Source of the DNA: Microvelia longipes | Taxonomy: Eukaryota; Arthropoda; Insecta; Hemiptera; Veliidae | Assembly (NCBI GenBank): GCA_018340805.1 | Contig: JACMZG010001914.1 | Location: 47,688,263-47,752,262 of the forward strand | Direction of reading: 5' to 3' | Length of the DNA stretch: 64,000 nt | Part shown: positions 14,063 to 26,000 of the stretch, one piece after another | Position numbering within the stretch: the stretch's first letter is position 1 | Layout of the letters: each line of letters begins with the position of its first letter | The notes under the pieces: model-generated | The model's database searches: none | What the model saw: the letters and a program-made list of their open reading frames with translations, nothing else | What the model was told of the DNA's origin: nothing | Position numbers and translations under genes: made by a program

Positions 14063-15601
14063 GTTCAAATTAATTTTAAATGATTTGTTTTTTGAAGAAA
14101 ACTGGTTAGTTTTAAATAGGAGCAATTAATTTAAAATATAAATATAGAAACCATGAAACAAATTTAAAATTGTTTCTTATAGGTTTTTTTTTTAAATACG
14201 AACAAAGTGGCAGTAGAACAAAAACAGTTTCATATTTTATGTGATTTTTTTATTAACAAAACAGATTAGATTAAAATAGAAGCGGGTTAATTTAAAAAAT
14301 AAACATAGAAACAAAGGAACTATTTTAAATACTGTTTTTTATGAAGATTACAGATTAGTATAAAATAAAAGCGGATTAATTTAAAATATAAACAAATCGG
14401 GAATAGAGCAAAAACAGTTTCATATTTTAGATGATTATTTTTATTAAGAAAACTTCTTAGTTAATTTTTCTTTCAACCAGGAATCTATACTACTGGGATA
14501 AACCTGTCTATTCTTAAGTTTATTTAAGTACCTGAACTAAAAAGGTTTAAAATCTAAAACTAGTTAAAAACCAAGTCTTAATAGTTATTTTAGTATTCTA
14601 GATGAGTTTTAACTTCTTTTAATTTTAACTAGAAACCTATAAAATCTTTTTCCCATTTTCTTGTGAAAAAATCTTATATCGCTTTATCTTAATTGGTGAA
14701 CCTGTAATAGTGCTCGCTCCAACCCCTATAAAGTACCATAAAAATGTTCAAAGTTTATATCAATTATTTTTTTAAAATAAATATGTTTGTATTTAAACTT
14801 AAATATACCTCAATAGGTTTTATTTTTTTTTTATTTTTAAATCTATAATTAAACCATTATTATTTAGTTTTATGGAAATAAAAAATTCCTATAAAAAAGA
14901 TACTTGTTTTCCCGCAAAAAATAAAGATGCTACTTAAAAGAAAAAATGCTGGTACGTGAAAATGGAGGGAAAACTGTTAAATTAAGCTGAAAGAATCCTA
15001 GTTGTATGAGGGAGTGGGAGTAAAATGACCAAATAATTGGAAAACTGCCGTGGGGGAAGTCGGGATGCAATTTTGGTTTTTTTCTCTTGTAAGGACTTGA
15101 AGGGCTTTGAGAAAGGTCTAAGTTATTGGTTTATAGGTTGGTCTATACTTTTACCAAATGTTTATACTTCAAATATAGCAGATAAAAATTATATGTCTAT
15201 CGATAATAATAAACATAATGTGGTGTATTTATATATAAAAAAAATATAATTCACTTTAATTTTATTAGCACTCGTATTTAAATTTATTTTGTATTTTTAA
15301 CTTATATATTATTTAATAATTTTACTATCTATAGTTATGACTTATTACGGGGCTCGAATGGTCTATATCAATAATACCAGCAGTCTCTCCACAAATAGTA
15401 TTAGTCAATTAAAACGTTTTAAACCTCATCATTAGTACTGGAGAGAATACTATAAAGATGACTGTCTCTACTAGGCTTTCATAGGACTCTCATTTCCATT
15501 CTCCAGTTACGGATAAAGCGAGGTTTTCATTTTTAAATGAATACTGTGGATAGGCATTTGTTTCAAAATTAATGAAAGTAATTATATAAACACACTCACA
15601 G
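14063..15601. other. Intergenic, no gene seen
   Basis: AT-rich. The block 14,085-14,260 recurs in variant form to about 14,450 (phrases such as AAAACAGTTTCATATTTTA and GATTAATTTAAAATATAAAC repeat), an old local duplication. No coding evidence. Confidence 0.55.
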
Positions 15602-15612
15602 ATATATATATA

Positions 15613-15677
<65 letters not shown>

Positions 15678-15700
15678 AGTATATATGTATGTATGTATTT
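15602..15700. repeat. (TA)n microsatellite with GTAT tail
   Basis: About 70 bp of TA repeats followed by GTATGTA repeats. Confidence 0.97.
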
Positions 15701-16233
15701 AAGAGGAATTGATTTAAACATCGATTCATATAAGTAAAGCATTATTCTATGTAAAAACATTTTATTATCTTCTTTAATAAATGGATTTGTGAAGTAAAAT
15801 TTTACGGCTCAAATAATAAAAACAAATTTAAAAAAAAAACTAAGTACTATTTTAAACGAGTAATTATAAACTGAGTTTACCTACTCAGTGTGATAAATGC
15901 ATTAAAATCAAACAAAATTAAGTAGACAGAAGGCTGTGGTGGTTTGCGGTTTTATGCCACAAACAATGTGGTGTCTTTGTGGCAAATTCTTTTGAGTGCT
16001 CTGTTCATTTTATAAATTGAATCAAACAAACTAAGCCTTTTTGTGTCAAGACTCTTCCCCACATAGATGTCATTATTTGTGACATACAACCACAAACCCA
16101 CTGTTTAATGTATATGTTATGTATGTATATGTTATTCCAGAGTGACATTACTGTATTGTTGAAGTTTTACCTAGCCTAGTACTAGCTATTACACTTGTAT
16201 TACTTATTAAAAGATGTCTAACATAATTTATGT
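15701..16233. other. Intergenic, no gene seen
   Basis: Nothing recognised except a duplicated ACAATGTGGTGTCTTTGTGGC-like phrase around 15,955-15,990. Confidence 0.5.
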
Positions 16234-16237
16234 ATTA

Positions 16238-16293
<56 letters not shown>

Positions 16294-16305
16294 TATATAT
16301 ATATT
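16234..16305. repeat. (TA)n microsatellite
   Basis: TA repeats with two phase breaks. Confidence 0.97.
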
Positions 16306-16505
16306 GTACATATAGAAATACCTATATATAGAAGTAGTATTTACATTTATCATAATTATAATAATATATTGTACTTCTAGGTACATAATATATACCAGGT
16401 ATTATAGGTTTCATGTCACATCATCGTGATGTTAAATTTTGAATAATAAGTAAAATTTATTCACACTAAAGGACTTTTACTACCCTTGCACCTGAGTCAT
16501 TTCAG

Positions 16506-16700
16506 CGTTTCTACTGTTCCGAATACTCTTAGAGTTTATGGTCGGTCCGAAGGTTCAGCATCTTTCGGTCACTCCACCCGCCCGTAGAACTTTGTCTTTA
16601 CATTAGCAACAGACAAACGTGGGTCCATACTTGTCTCGGACGAATTCTAATCTCGCATTTGCGTAACAGCCAATGAAAGACTGGGTTTGCCTTTATATCT
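16506..16700 (-). mobile_element. SINE-like core, headless old copy
   Basis: Shares an ordered core with the tRNA-headed element at 63,060-63,412: ATCTTTC, CCCGTAGAAC (CCCGCAGAAC there), AAACGTGGGTCCA (AAACGTGGATCCA there), ACTTGTCTCGGACGAA (ACTTGTCTCAGATGAA there), CGCATTTGCGTA (identical) and CTGGGTTTG/CTGGGTTGG. The two copies are co-oriented. The tRNA-like head is missing here, so the copy is truncated or eroded. Orientation is inferred from the headed copy. Confidence 0.65.
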
Positions 16701-18279
16701 TTACAGGATATAAATTAAATACTCAGAATATATTCATCGATTATCTCTGTAAACATAACATGAGACATGAGTGACATTTTTTACTTATTTGAATTTGATA
16801 AAGTTATGAAGTGTCGCCCAACGTGGAGATTACGAAATGACGCCCAACATGAGGGCGCCATTCTTCATAATAAGCAGACATTGGCAAACAAAAGTTTTCT
16901 AATCATAAAGGATAATAATAAGCGTAATTATTCTTATTCAACCATTCTAAATTGCCTAACAAATAATTATTACGTTTAAACAAAAACATATTATTTTTAT
17001 GTATTATTTCAGATATACTTTTTTAATCATTTGAAAAGATCCTTATAGTATGGAAAATGGATTTAATTTAAACCATACTTTCTTTTAAAATAGGTTGTTA
17101 CAATTGTTTATTAAACATAATCAGAAGATGACGTTTTCTTTAGACTATTAAAAATGTATTTTTTCTTTATAGATGATTAAAATTCATTTTATAAACCAAT
17201 TTAACTTACTAATTTTCTCTTCCATAAGTTTTAAATTTCTATAAAGATATTTTCCTCTGTGAAAATGGGACTTCAAATGTATCTTTTTTATTTTAAGCTG
17301 TTGATCACATAGGTTTCTTTTCTGATTTAAAAAAATCATATTGATCACTTTTTGTAATAATTGTTTTATTTTAAAATAGACATTTTCTATTTATTCAATT
17401 TATGTAATATTGTTTTTTGCGTTGTCCCATATGCTGTTTTCCGAACTAAAAAAAACTACCACACAGATTTTAAAGGGTTTTTCGAACTCAAGGCTTTAAT
17501 GCGGGTCATCTATATGCATGGAACATTGTTATTTTGCCACCCCAACTACGATGTGACAAGGGATATGTTGAAAATAACCAAATTCTGACAAAGCTGTTAG
17601 TCAAACTAAACGAATCTATATTCACAGAAATGGAGGGGGATACAACAACAAGTCAGAAAAATGCTAAATAAAATATTCATCAAATTTCGTTTTTATACCC
17701 AATACTTTCCCTTTTTTACAAGAAAAGAAAAAGCATAAAATAAATGAAAATATACAAATTTTAGACGCATTACACTATAACTGTATATTTATAATAAAAT
17801 TTATAGTGTTTTTGTAATGAAACTCCTTAGATTACTATAAGTCACAGAACCCTAGATATTAATAGGATAACACAAGAAAAAGAGTGGATAAAACAAAGCC
17901 TTCGATATTTAACTCAAAGATTTTATACTTAATATTTATTATTTTATTTATAACTATACTAATATTGGTAATATTATATACAAATATTAATATAATACTA
18001 TTCTATGAAATAATATAAATATTATTAATTATTCTTAACAAAAAATGTGCATGACGCAGTTACTTACGCAATAAGGGTTCAAATTTTGTTTTCACGCTTG
18101 ATGTCCAGTTTTCTCTAATAGAGGCCATCAGGCTGAGAGAGAAAAAAATAGATAGCTTCCGAGGCTAGACGAGGGAGTAAACTTTACTTTCAAAACCTAA
18201 ATTTACCAAGAGTGGAAATGCTTTGATCTATTATGTTGCATAGTAAATCTTATCTACGACTACATTTCAATGAAGAAAA
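16701..18279. other. Intergenic, no gene seen
   Basis: AT-rich. Contains two GCCCAACRTGRGG phrases at about 16,816 and 16,841 and a 75-codon frame at 17,361-17,588 that I do not recognise. No gene supported. Confidence 0.5.
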
Positions 18280-18312
18280 GTAGGTCACATCTTCAATGAA
18301 GATGTGACCTAC
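18280..18312. repeat. Perfect palindrome, 16-bp arms
   Basis: GTAGGTCACATCTTCA and TGAAGATGTGACCTAC meet around a single A. Flanks show no further symmetry. Confidence 0.95.
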
Positions 18313-18455
18313 CCTTTATTACACTACCTATTATTAAACGATAAAAATTGAGACACCCGAGAAATTTTTTTTATCTGTGATTCCCAGGAGGGTTTCTACG
18401 AGTTCCAGAACCCTTATACATACCTCAGGAAGGATAAAAATAACGTTTCCCATAT

Positions 18456-19555
<1,100 letters not shown>

Positions 19556-19712
19556 GTCAGTTAGTATTATAAATTCTGGCGCGATGGTCCGCTTCTCGGG
19601 CGAATTTCTATGCTATTTCTGTGCTGAACAATCTATTTCTTGCTTAAGGTTCCGGTTTATGCTTTATAACTAGAGCAGTAACTCAATTAAGAAGAACTAC
19701 AAGAACTACTCG
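19556..19712 (+). repeat. Dispersed repeat family D, copy 1
   Basis: Carries TTCTGGCGCGATGGTCCGC, GGGCGAATTTC, TTCTTGCTTAAGGTTCCGG, TTTATGCTTTATAACTAGAG and CAGTAAC. The same ordered phrases occur on the minus strand at 54,350-54,445 and as an inverted pair at 34,745-35,112. GC-rich start, no coding potential. Possibly a SINE, but no clear RNA-polymerase-III B box was found. Confidence 0.6.
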
Positions 19713-20924
19713 TTATTAATTTTCTCTGTATTTTTCAAATGAAATGCGCACAATTATCCTGTTGAGTATACTATACTATGTCTCTAAAAATTGAAAATTG
19801 GCAGTGCACACCATGCAATTAGCACTTTTTTAATACTCAGATCATTGGTTTTTTAAAGGTTGTAGCGCGGTTCGTGACCTCCCCAAGGTTGATTTTTGTT
19901 TTAAGTTTCATTAAAAAATAGTCGGGGGGAGTCGAACTTCGGACCATGACACTAATCCTTTTCAGAGCTCCTTGATCTTGAAAAATACAAATGGATGAGT
20001 CTAAATAGAGTATCTAATGTTGTCTAAAGAAAAATGTTATAAAATAAAATACATTTGAATAAAAAAATAATTTGCCTTTTGTTAACTTGCAGTCACATAC
20101 AGATGATGTTTTGTGGTTTTAAAAAAAAATAACGCTACACAAATCACAAATTAAAATACCAAGATTAGCTGTTAGGGAGCAACCGTGCAGTTTTTCTTCC
20201 GGGGGAGCTTTATCTTTTTTATTGTAGCGGGCCTCGCGAAGAGCTTACCAACATTAAAAAAAATCCCCGAGGTTTTTTGTTTGGTTGGCTCCGAGCCCGG
20301 AGATAATACTTGGAGAAATTGAAAAACAATGGTGCCCCTAGAGGTAAAGGATAAAAATCTACCGAATTTTTCACCCAGTGAAAAAGAGTTAAATAATAAA
20401 ATTATTAATATTTCTTCCTCCCTCCTGTTCCTCTCTCCCCTCCTGCTCACTGTTATCAAGATTTCCCAGCCCTACATTTCATAGAATTGATAAGAAAAAG
20501 AGAAAATGATATCTCCAACATGGCGGTTTAAGTGAAAATCTAAAAACAGAGCCCTTAATTTAAAACTTTTTTTTGAAAAACTGGTGTAATTAATCATTAA
20601 TCTTTTTGAGTTTTCTTATGGTATTTGTGACCAGACCAAGATTTAAGGTTGGTAATATTGTCTTTTAACGCTTGTTTAAGAAATGTCCATTTTATTTTCT
20701 TCTTATTTTTGGTTTCATAGAAAATATAAAAGTCATTTAACATACCAATATATATTAAATGATTATGTTATGATAAAAAGTAAACGTAGTCATACATCGC
20801 TTTTGTGTTCTATTCGTATTTTCGTCTAGTAAATAACTTATTCATACTTCATTACGAAATTAGTAACTAACTAACTAATTTTGTATACAGTCTAGTTAAA
20901 TATATATTCAATTTTAAAAAGGTT
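19713..20924. other. Intergenic, no gene seen
   Basis: A minus-strand frame at 20,172-20,459 (95 codons) has no recognisable domain. Nothing else supported. Confidence 0.5.
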
Positions 20925-20988
20925 GTATTTACCGCAAGTTAAAGAAGCAGCTACCGTCGATACTTGTTGTTGGATATGAATATCCCTA

Positions 20989-21017
20989 GACCGGTTTCGG
21001 CATAACGCCATCATCAG
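20989..21017 (-). ncRNA. Hammerhead-like core (left arm)
   Basis: Minus strand: CTGATGAT, stem GGCG/TGCC around loop TTA, GAAA, palindrome CCGG, TC. Identical to the right-arm copy. Confidence 0.6.
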
Positions 21018-21150
21018 CAGGCGGGGCATCACTCGAGCTCACAACTAATAAATTTATATCATCTTAAGAGGGGTCATCGTGCTCATTGAGACAAGAAGTT
21101 AATCACTGATATAACTTTATTAGTTGAGAGCTCGAGTGTTGTCCCGTCTG

Positions 21151-21179
21151 CTGATGATGGCGTTATGCCGAAACCGGTC
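21151..21179 (+). ncRNA. Hammerhead-like core (right arm)
   Basis: CTGATGAT, stem GGCG/TGCC (one G-U pair), GAAA, CCGG, TC, followed by CAGGGATATTCATATCC, which could contribute to a stem I region. Confidence 0.6.
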
Positions 21180-21262
21180 CAGGGATATTCATATCCAACA
21201 GCAAGTATCGAAGGTTGTTAGATATGAATATCCCTGAACCGGTTTCGGCATAACTGTCCTAC

Positions 21263-21799
21263 GTAGAAGTAAGTGGTTATTAATCCTCTTGATTAATAAC
21301 CAAATTAATTCGTAGAAGTTAATTAATATAGTTAATATGAGGAATAACAAAAGAAATTATTATAGAGATATAATCTTAATTTGTAGAAATGATTCTCATT
21401 TCTTTTGCTATCAAGATAGAGCGCGGATGCAGGCCGCCAGATAACTATAGGAAATACACCACGCTCTTGTAGACTGTCTAACCTCTAGTTTTGTCACCTT
21501 ATTACAGGATAGCGGGAACCCAGCGTGAATCATAGTATTTAGTTGCTATACTAATTCGAAGCTATAGCTAAAAGTTTAGTCAACAAGTTAGTTTCTCTTA
21601 GTCAAAATCCCCTGACCTGCATCACTTTGCATGTTATAATTACTTGCAACTCATGTATCTTCTTACTGTCCTACTGCGACTTATCTTGGCCTCATAGATT
21701 ATTGGCTCTTGATCTTATGGATTATTGGCTCTTGATCTTATGGATTCTTAGATCATGACCTTATTTATTCTAGGATTTTGATCTTATGGATTCTTAATC
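21263..21799. other. Intergenic with a short imperfect tandem
   Basis: No gene. At about 21,693-21,800 the phrase ATTATTGGCTCTTGATCTTA recurs in four decaying copies spaced about 25-30 bp. Confidence 0.55.
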
Positions 21800-22325
21800 T
21801 AAGCAAAAAGGATTTCAGAGACTAGTAACTGGACTATTAATTAGTCGCTATTATCTCGGCAAATACCTTCATATGCTTAATATGAACAAAGATAGCCCAG
21901 TATGCAGGCTTTACAAATCAGATACTAAAACCACTACATCAAACGGAACTCCGACTTCAATAGCATCACTCTTACTCTTAAGTTTGACTCTACCAATAGA
22001 TCACCGGTTAAGAAGATCATGTATTTTGTTTGGCGGAAAAGACGATTCTGGCATGGAGTATTTAAGAGGACTGTAGATGAGGACTGTGGACTGTACTGCA
22101 GAACTCTAATCGCAGTGCAAATGGGGTCCATCCTCGACCCCATCCCCATTCAATAATAATTGAATAATGCTAAGTATGTTGTGTACTGCTTTATAACTTA
22201 AAACGGTTTATTGTTTTTGTATAAATGAGCGTTGTTCATGAATTTCGTAAATTTTTACAACTGAAGCATATTCCCAATAATGTAAAGCACTTGTTAGAGA
22301 AATAAAATACATTTGATTTATACAT
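21800..22325 (+). pseudogene. LINE 3' end: post-RNase H tail and 3' UTR
   Basis: The frame from about 21,803 reads KGFQRLVTGLLISRYYLGKY and then DSPVCRLY, which resembles the segment after the RNase H domain in R1/Jockey/I-group LINE ORF2 proteins (a TG-x-L-x-x-YL-x-x-L helix followed by a CxxC half-site). The rest of the zinc-binding motif is lost. The frame stops at 22,074-22,076. The segment then runs through non-coding DNA to an AATAAA at about 22,302. No RT or endonuclease part is attached, as expected for a 5'-truncated insertion. It may be the same LINE type as the 40.3-kb RNase H remnant. Confidence 0.6.
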
Positions 22326-22909
22326 ACAAATTATAGTAAGTTTGTACAGATATCAGGGGTTCGAACCTCAAATCTTGATTCAACCTCAGCTCCAAGAAGA
22401 AAATATTTATAGGGATGATTTTCCTCAACGGAAATGTGGGAAATTTTGCCTTTAAATGTAAAACCGCAGCCTGATCCACCCCGCGCCGCGTTCATCAATC
22501 ACAGAAACCTCAGATTCTGAAATCCCCTCTTTTATTTTTGGGGATTTTAGTTTCTGTTAGGTTTTCAAAGCCTTTCTATGATGGATGGATTTTGAAAGGT
22601 ATCGAAACCAAAATACTCTACAATTTTCATGTTTCAAAAAACTTTAGAAAAGACTATAGAAACCTATTAAGTTAATATTATTATATTTTAATACTTTTCC
22701 TCATATTGTGTCAAGGAAAGTGAAAATGTTTTCTTGCAGAAAATGATGATTGATTATCAGAGTCGTTTCTCATTGATTGATTGGAGATGTACCGCAAGCT
22801 ACTTAAAATCTTTAGAGTAGACCAATTTTGACGTATGCTTGTATTGTACTTAAAGGGATCATGTGTGGCTGTTAGGGACATTGAACTTTATTGGGATATT
22901 TAAGCAGGG
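22326..22909. other. Intergenic, no gene seen
   Basis: Slightly less AT-rich; no gene recognised. Confidence 0.5.
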
Positions 22910-22921
22910 ATGTAAAGTTCT

Positions 22922-22990
22922 CACAATATAATTGTGCGAGAACATATTCAAAACATATGTTTTAAAAAACTTGGTAGTATCAAATGATAT
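22922..22990 (+). mobile_element. Truncated copy of hammerhead retroelement, 12-bp TSD
   Basis: A 69-bp insertion with CAATATAATTGTGCGAGA, AACATATTCAAAACATATG (changed) and GGTAGTATCAAATGATAT. It is flanked on both sides by the identical 12-mer ATGTAAAGTTCT (22910-22921 and 22991-23002). It matches the 3' end of the 55,866-56,225 element, so it is a strongly 5'-truncated copy. Confidence 0.8.
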
Positions 22991-23689
22991 ATGTAAAGTT
23001 CTATTTGTTCGAACTAAATGATTGAACAGTTTTTAATAAATACTGTATTTTATATTAATCTTACATTTAAAATTATATTTTGTTTCCCTCTGTAATAAAT
23101 ATTGTATTTATGATTTCGGTTTAGGTTTTAGAATTGCTAAACGATTGAAGAAGTTGGTGTAGTTGATGTAAAGGTTTATACGAAGTTCTGGTAAAGAGGC
23201 TTTGTATAAATTATTTGAGAAAGACAGTTGAATCACTATCGGGTTTAATACTTCTGATAATCCACTTAAAAAGTTCGGCGAGCCTAGGGCTTAAAAAACC
23301 CATCTGTCTTTAACTGTTTTATAGTCATGCCACCGACAAGGGATAATTTTTATGGCCATGAATATTCATATTTTATGTCTATCGACGAGAGATTTCATAC
23401 ATTTATTTAATTTAAATAAAAATCTCTTTAAAATGTTTTTTTATCTAATATAGACTGTTTTGATAAGATAATTTAGGAATTTTTGTGGAAAATATAGGGT
23501 TAACTGTATAAGATTCTCTTGTTTCATTCGGAAAATAATTGATTTGTTTTCTCATTTATACAGAACGTATATATTGGAAAAGTAGTGCCTTCATAATTGC
23601 AAATTGTGGTTCGAAAAAAAGTAAAATAAGTTAATGTAATTGAGTCATGGCAAATTCAGTTAAACTAATCTCATGATCAAATAATCTTT
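22991..23689. other. Intergenic, no gene seen
   Basis: Begins with the right-hand 12-bp target duplication. No gene recognised after it. Confidence 0.5.
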
Positions 23690-23998
23690 GAGACAATATA
23701 ATTGTGTATAATCTACCTAGTGATGCAACAAGCGAAATGCCATGATACATCTGGCAACTGTTCCATCATTCTTCATTACTGATGACTTGGCATAATTTCA
23801 TTTCCCACTCTGTTCTGTAACATCTAACTCATCACGGCACCGACACAACTCTTCCACACAAAATTCCGATGTGAAGTATTTCCGTAAACTAGCGATGCTA
23901 TGTTTCATGTCAGCATGTGCAACATGCTTGATATGAAAATCATATACCTTTTGATGAACTTAATTTTGCAAAACATGAATAGTTGACACAATAGCTTT
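23690..23998 (-). mobile_element. Decayed near-full copy of hammerhead retroelement
   Basis: On the minus strand this follows the 55,866 element in order: TCAACTATTCATGTTTTGC, AAATACTTCACAT, GTGATGAGTTAGATGTTAC, AGAACAGAGTGGG, AATGATGGAACAGTT, ATTGTGTATAATC-type end. The ribozyme region (about 23,808-23,850) has lost key residues: CTGATGA is GTGATGA, GAAAC has become AGAAC, and the stem III partner of CAGAG is changed. Stem II GUUA/UUAC is partly kept. The copy is old and the ribozyme almost certainly dead. Confidence 0.75.
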
Positions 23999-24004
23999 GC
24001 ACTT

Positions 24005-24146
24005 GCCTTGTTAAATTCCTTGTTATATTCCTTGTTACATTTCTTGTTACATTCCTTGTTAAATTCCTTGTTATATTCCTTGTTACATTCCTTGTTACAT
24101 TTCTTGTTACATTCCTTGTTACATTCCTTGTTACATTTCTTGTTAC
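24005..24146. repeat. 12-bp minisatellite
   Basis: About 12 copies of CATTCCTTGTTA with C/A/T and C/T variants. Because the unit is a multiple of three it yields an Asn-Val-Thr-Arg repeat on the minus strand and a Leu/Ser-rich one on the plus strand. Neither is a gene. Confidence 0.95.
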
Positions 24147-25084
24147 ATCTATCACACTACTATATCTATGAGTCAACTCACATGATATGTTAATTTCGGT
24201 AGAATCAGTTGATATAATTAGACACTTTTACTGACAAAATTAAATAAAATAATTAAATAAATAAATAAATAATCCTTTATTTCACATAATATACATTTCT
24301 GTAAATTGTAAAAAGTCAAAACAAAAAATTTAATAAAATTTTTATTAATAAAAATATTTTTTTTATTCAATAGGGGGTATCGCATTCTTCAAGCTAAATT
24401 CATACAATTTTTGTTGTTAACGGTACAGTATTTCAATGCCGCAATATTTTACAGAAATTGACTTAAAAATTACTTCACGATTTATTCAGTTCATTTAAAA
24501 CCAAATACTAACACTCCAAGCATTAATAATATTCACTTTACCTAAAAAAGCTTGATATCCAGTAGAATAACCATAAAACGTACTTAAAGTCGTTATTTGG
24601 TCAACTTTAATGAACTTAATCCATCAAGTTTTCAGAAGAACATAAAATTTCCCGCAAATTTTCACGATGTAAAAACAGTCGTAAAAAGTTCCTAAGTTAA
24701 CCATTTGAGAAAAGCTAAGTTTTTATTATGTGTCTACAGTAATCTACAAACCAAATTAAACAATGAGGCGAACATAAAATAAAATATGTTTTTAATTAAT
24801 TAATTAATAGTTATAAAAGAAAATTACTGAAATTATTTTTTTTTTTTAAATTTTCCAACCATGATGTTAAATTTTTACTATAACAACCGACATACAAAAC
24901 TTTTTAAAACTACACTGCTAAATTTTTAGTACATTCCCTTTTATTTCTGGTTAATTTTACAACTTGGAGCTACATATGCTCTGTTTATAGTTTTATGAGT
25001 ATTTCAACTTTAAGTAACATTATGGTCAGTTACTTTTAATTCTGTTTTATGTATGTATATTGTTATGTACTATATGCTTAACAA
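24147..25084. other. Intergenic, no gene seen
   Basis: No gene recognised; short AAATAAATAA runs near 24,245-24,275. Confidence 0.5.
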
Positions 25085-25424
25085 AATAAAGTAGGGAACT
25101 GAGTACCTCGGCACTTTTTCTCGCAACTTCAGACTAAATGGAATTTCTACTACTCATTTATAATAAATTTTCAAAATGGCGACCAATATCAATAGGAAAT
25201 TTTGTAGACTGATTGACAACATATAGATGTATATTTGTGTTCATTTTCAATTCGATCAGAATAAGACATTGGGTTACATAACAATGTATAATACTACTAT
25301 TAGCTTTGTAAGGATCACAGTCTCAGGACGAGCGATACGCTTCTGTTTTTATAATATCCGAGAATTTGTCAATTAATATATTACGTTAAGGAATAGCGAA
25401 GAAAGTATGGCAATAATGTAATTA
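25085..25424. repeat. Diverged family A-related sequence
   Basis: Contains GAGTACCTCGGCACTTTTTC (like the reverse complement of the family A 3' end) and CAGGACGAGCGATACGC at about 25,325, a mutated family A hairpin. It leads into the 42-bp array. Too diverged for exact borders. Confidence 0.4.
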
Positions 25425-25629
25425 TAAAATTTTAAGATCGAGCGAAGCGAGTCCGTTGTGTTATCATGAAATTATAAGTTCGAGCGAAGCGAGTACGTTG
25501 TATAATCATGAAATTATAAGTTTGAGCGAAGCGAGTCCGTTGTATAATCATGAAATTATAAGTTCGAGCGAAGTGAGTCCGTTGTACAATCATGAAATTA
25601 TAAGTTCGAGCAAAGCGAGTCCGTTGTAA
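25425..25629. repeat. 42-bp tandem array with GAGCGAAGCGAG core
   Basis: Five units: GAAATTATAAG, then TTCGAGCGAAGCGAGTCCG, then TTGTATAATCAT. The centre is the GCGAAGC mini-hairpin motif seen in family A. Units differ by one or two substitutions (GAGTACG, GAAGTGAG, GAGCAAAG). Confidence 0.95.
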
Positions 25630-25756
25630 AGAAAAATACCAATAATGCGTTTATCTATCACTCACAAAAAATGTTATTGTTATCAAGGTATCAACAATAC
25701 ATAATCTGAGTAATAAAATAAGTATCTCCACTGATGTTAATATTTATTCAAAATAT

Positions 25757-25790
25757 AACCACCTTTAAACCAACTAAAGGTCATCATCAG
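25757..25790 (-). ncRNA. Hammerhead-like core, single decayed copy
   Basis: Minus strand: CTGATGAT, stem GACC/GGTT around TTTAGTT, then TAAA in place of GAAA. It shares stem and flanks (CACCAGCACTGATGATGACC) with the 61-kb foldback, so it is a single-arm relative. Confidence 0.45.
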
Positions 25791-25971
25791 TGCTGGTGAG
25801 TGTTGGGAGGCTAGGTTTTGAGTCTTTTCTCACTGTTGACGGTTATAAAACTTATTTTATTATTCTTATTTCGATAAACTCATCTAGCTCTAATTATTTA
25901 AATTCCAATTATGTTTTTTGTCATCCTTTATAGTCGTGGAAAACTTGTGTCTCACTTATTTTTACACGTCT

Positions 25972-26000
25972 GTCGTTTTGATCAGGTCGATCAAAACGAC
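25972..26000. repeat. 12-bp perfect hairpin
   Basis: GTCGTTTTGATC and GATCAAAACGAC around a 5-nt loop AGGTC. Confidence 0.85.

Larger units (their letters stand above)
20925..21262. mobile_element. Foldback element with paired hammerhead-like arms (GGCATAACGCC type)
   Basis: Left arm: TTACCGCAAGTTAAAGAAGC, then CTACCGTCGATACTTGTTG, the palindrome GGATATGAATATCC, the ribozyme-like core, GAGCTC and AACTAATAAA. The right arm (from about 21,110) repeats these in inverse order, ending AGCAAGTATCGAAGG. A third partial copy (21,213-21,262) repeats TAGATATGAATATCCCTGAA and CCGGTTTCGGCATAAC in left-arm orientation, cut off before the CATCATCAG part. Same family as 27,110-27,478 and the fragment at 49,257-49,364. 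Confidence 0.85.

Noticed and set aside
16811..16860. GCCCAACGTGG as a retroviral-type primer-binding site
   Set aside because: No LTR ends, gag or pol around it, and a second similar word 25 bp later suggests a local repeat.
23940..24193. Asn-Val-Thr-Arg and Leu/Ser repeat proteins
   Set aside because: Both strands are open only because the minisatellite unit is 12 bp and lacks stops.
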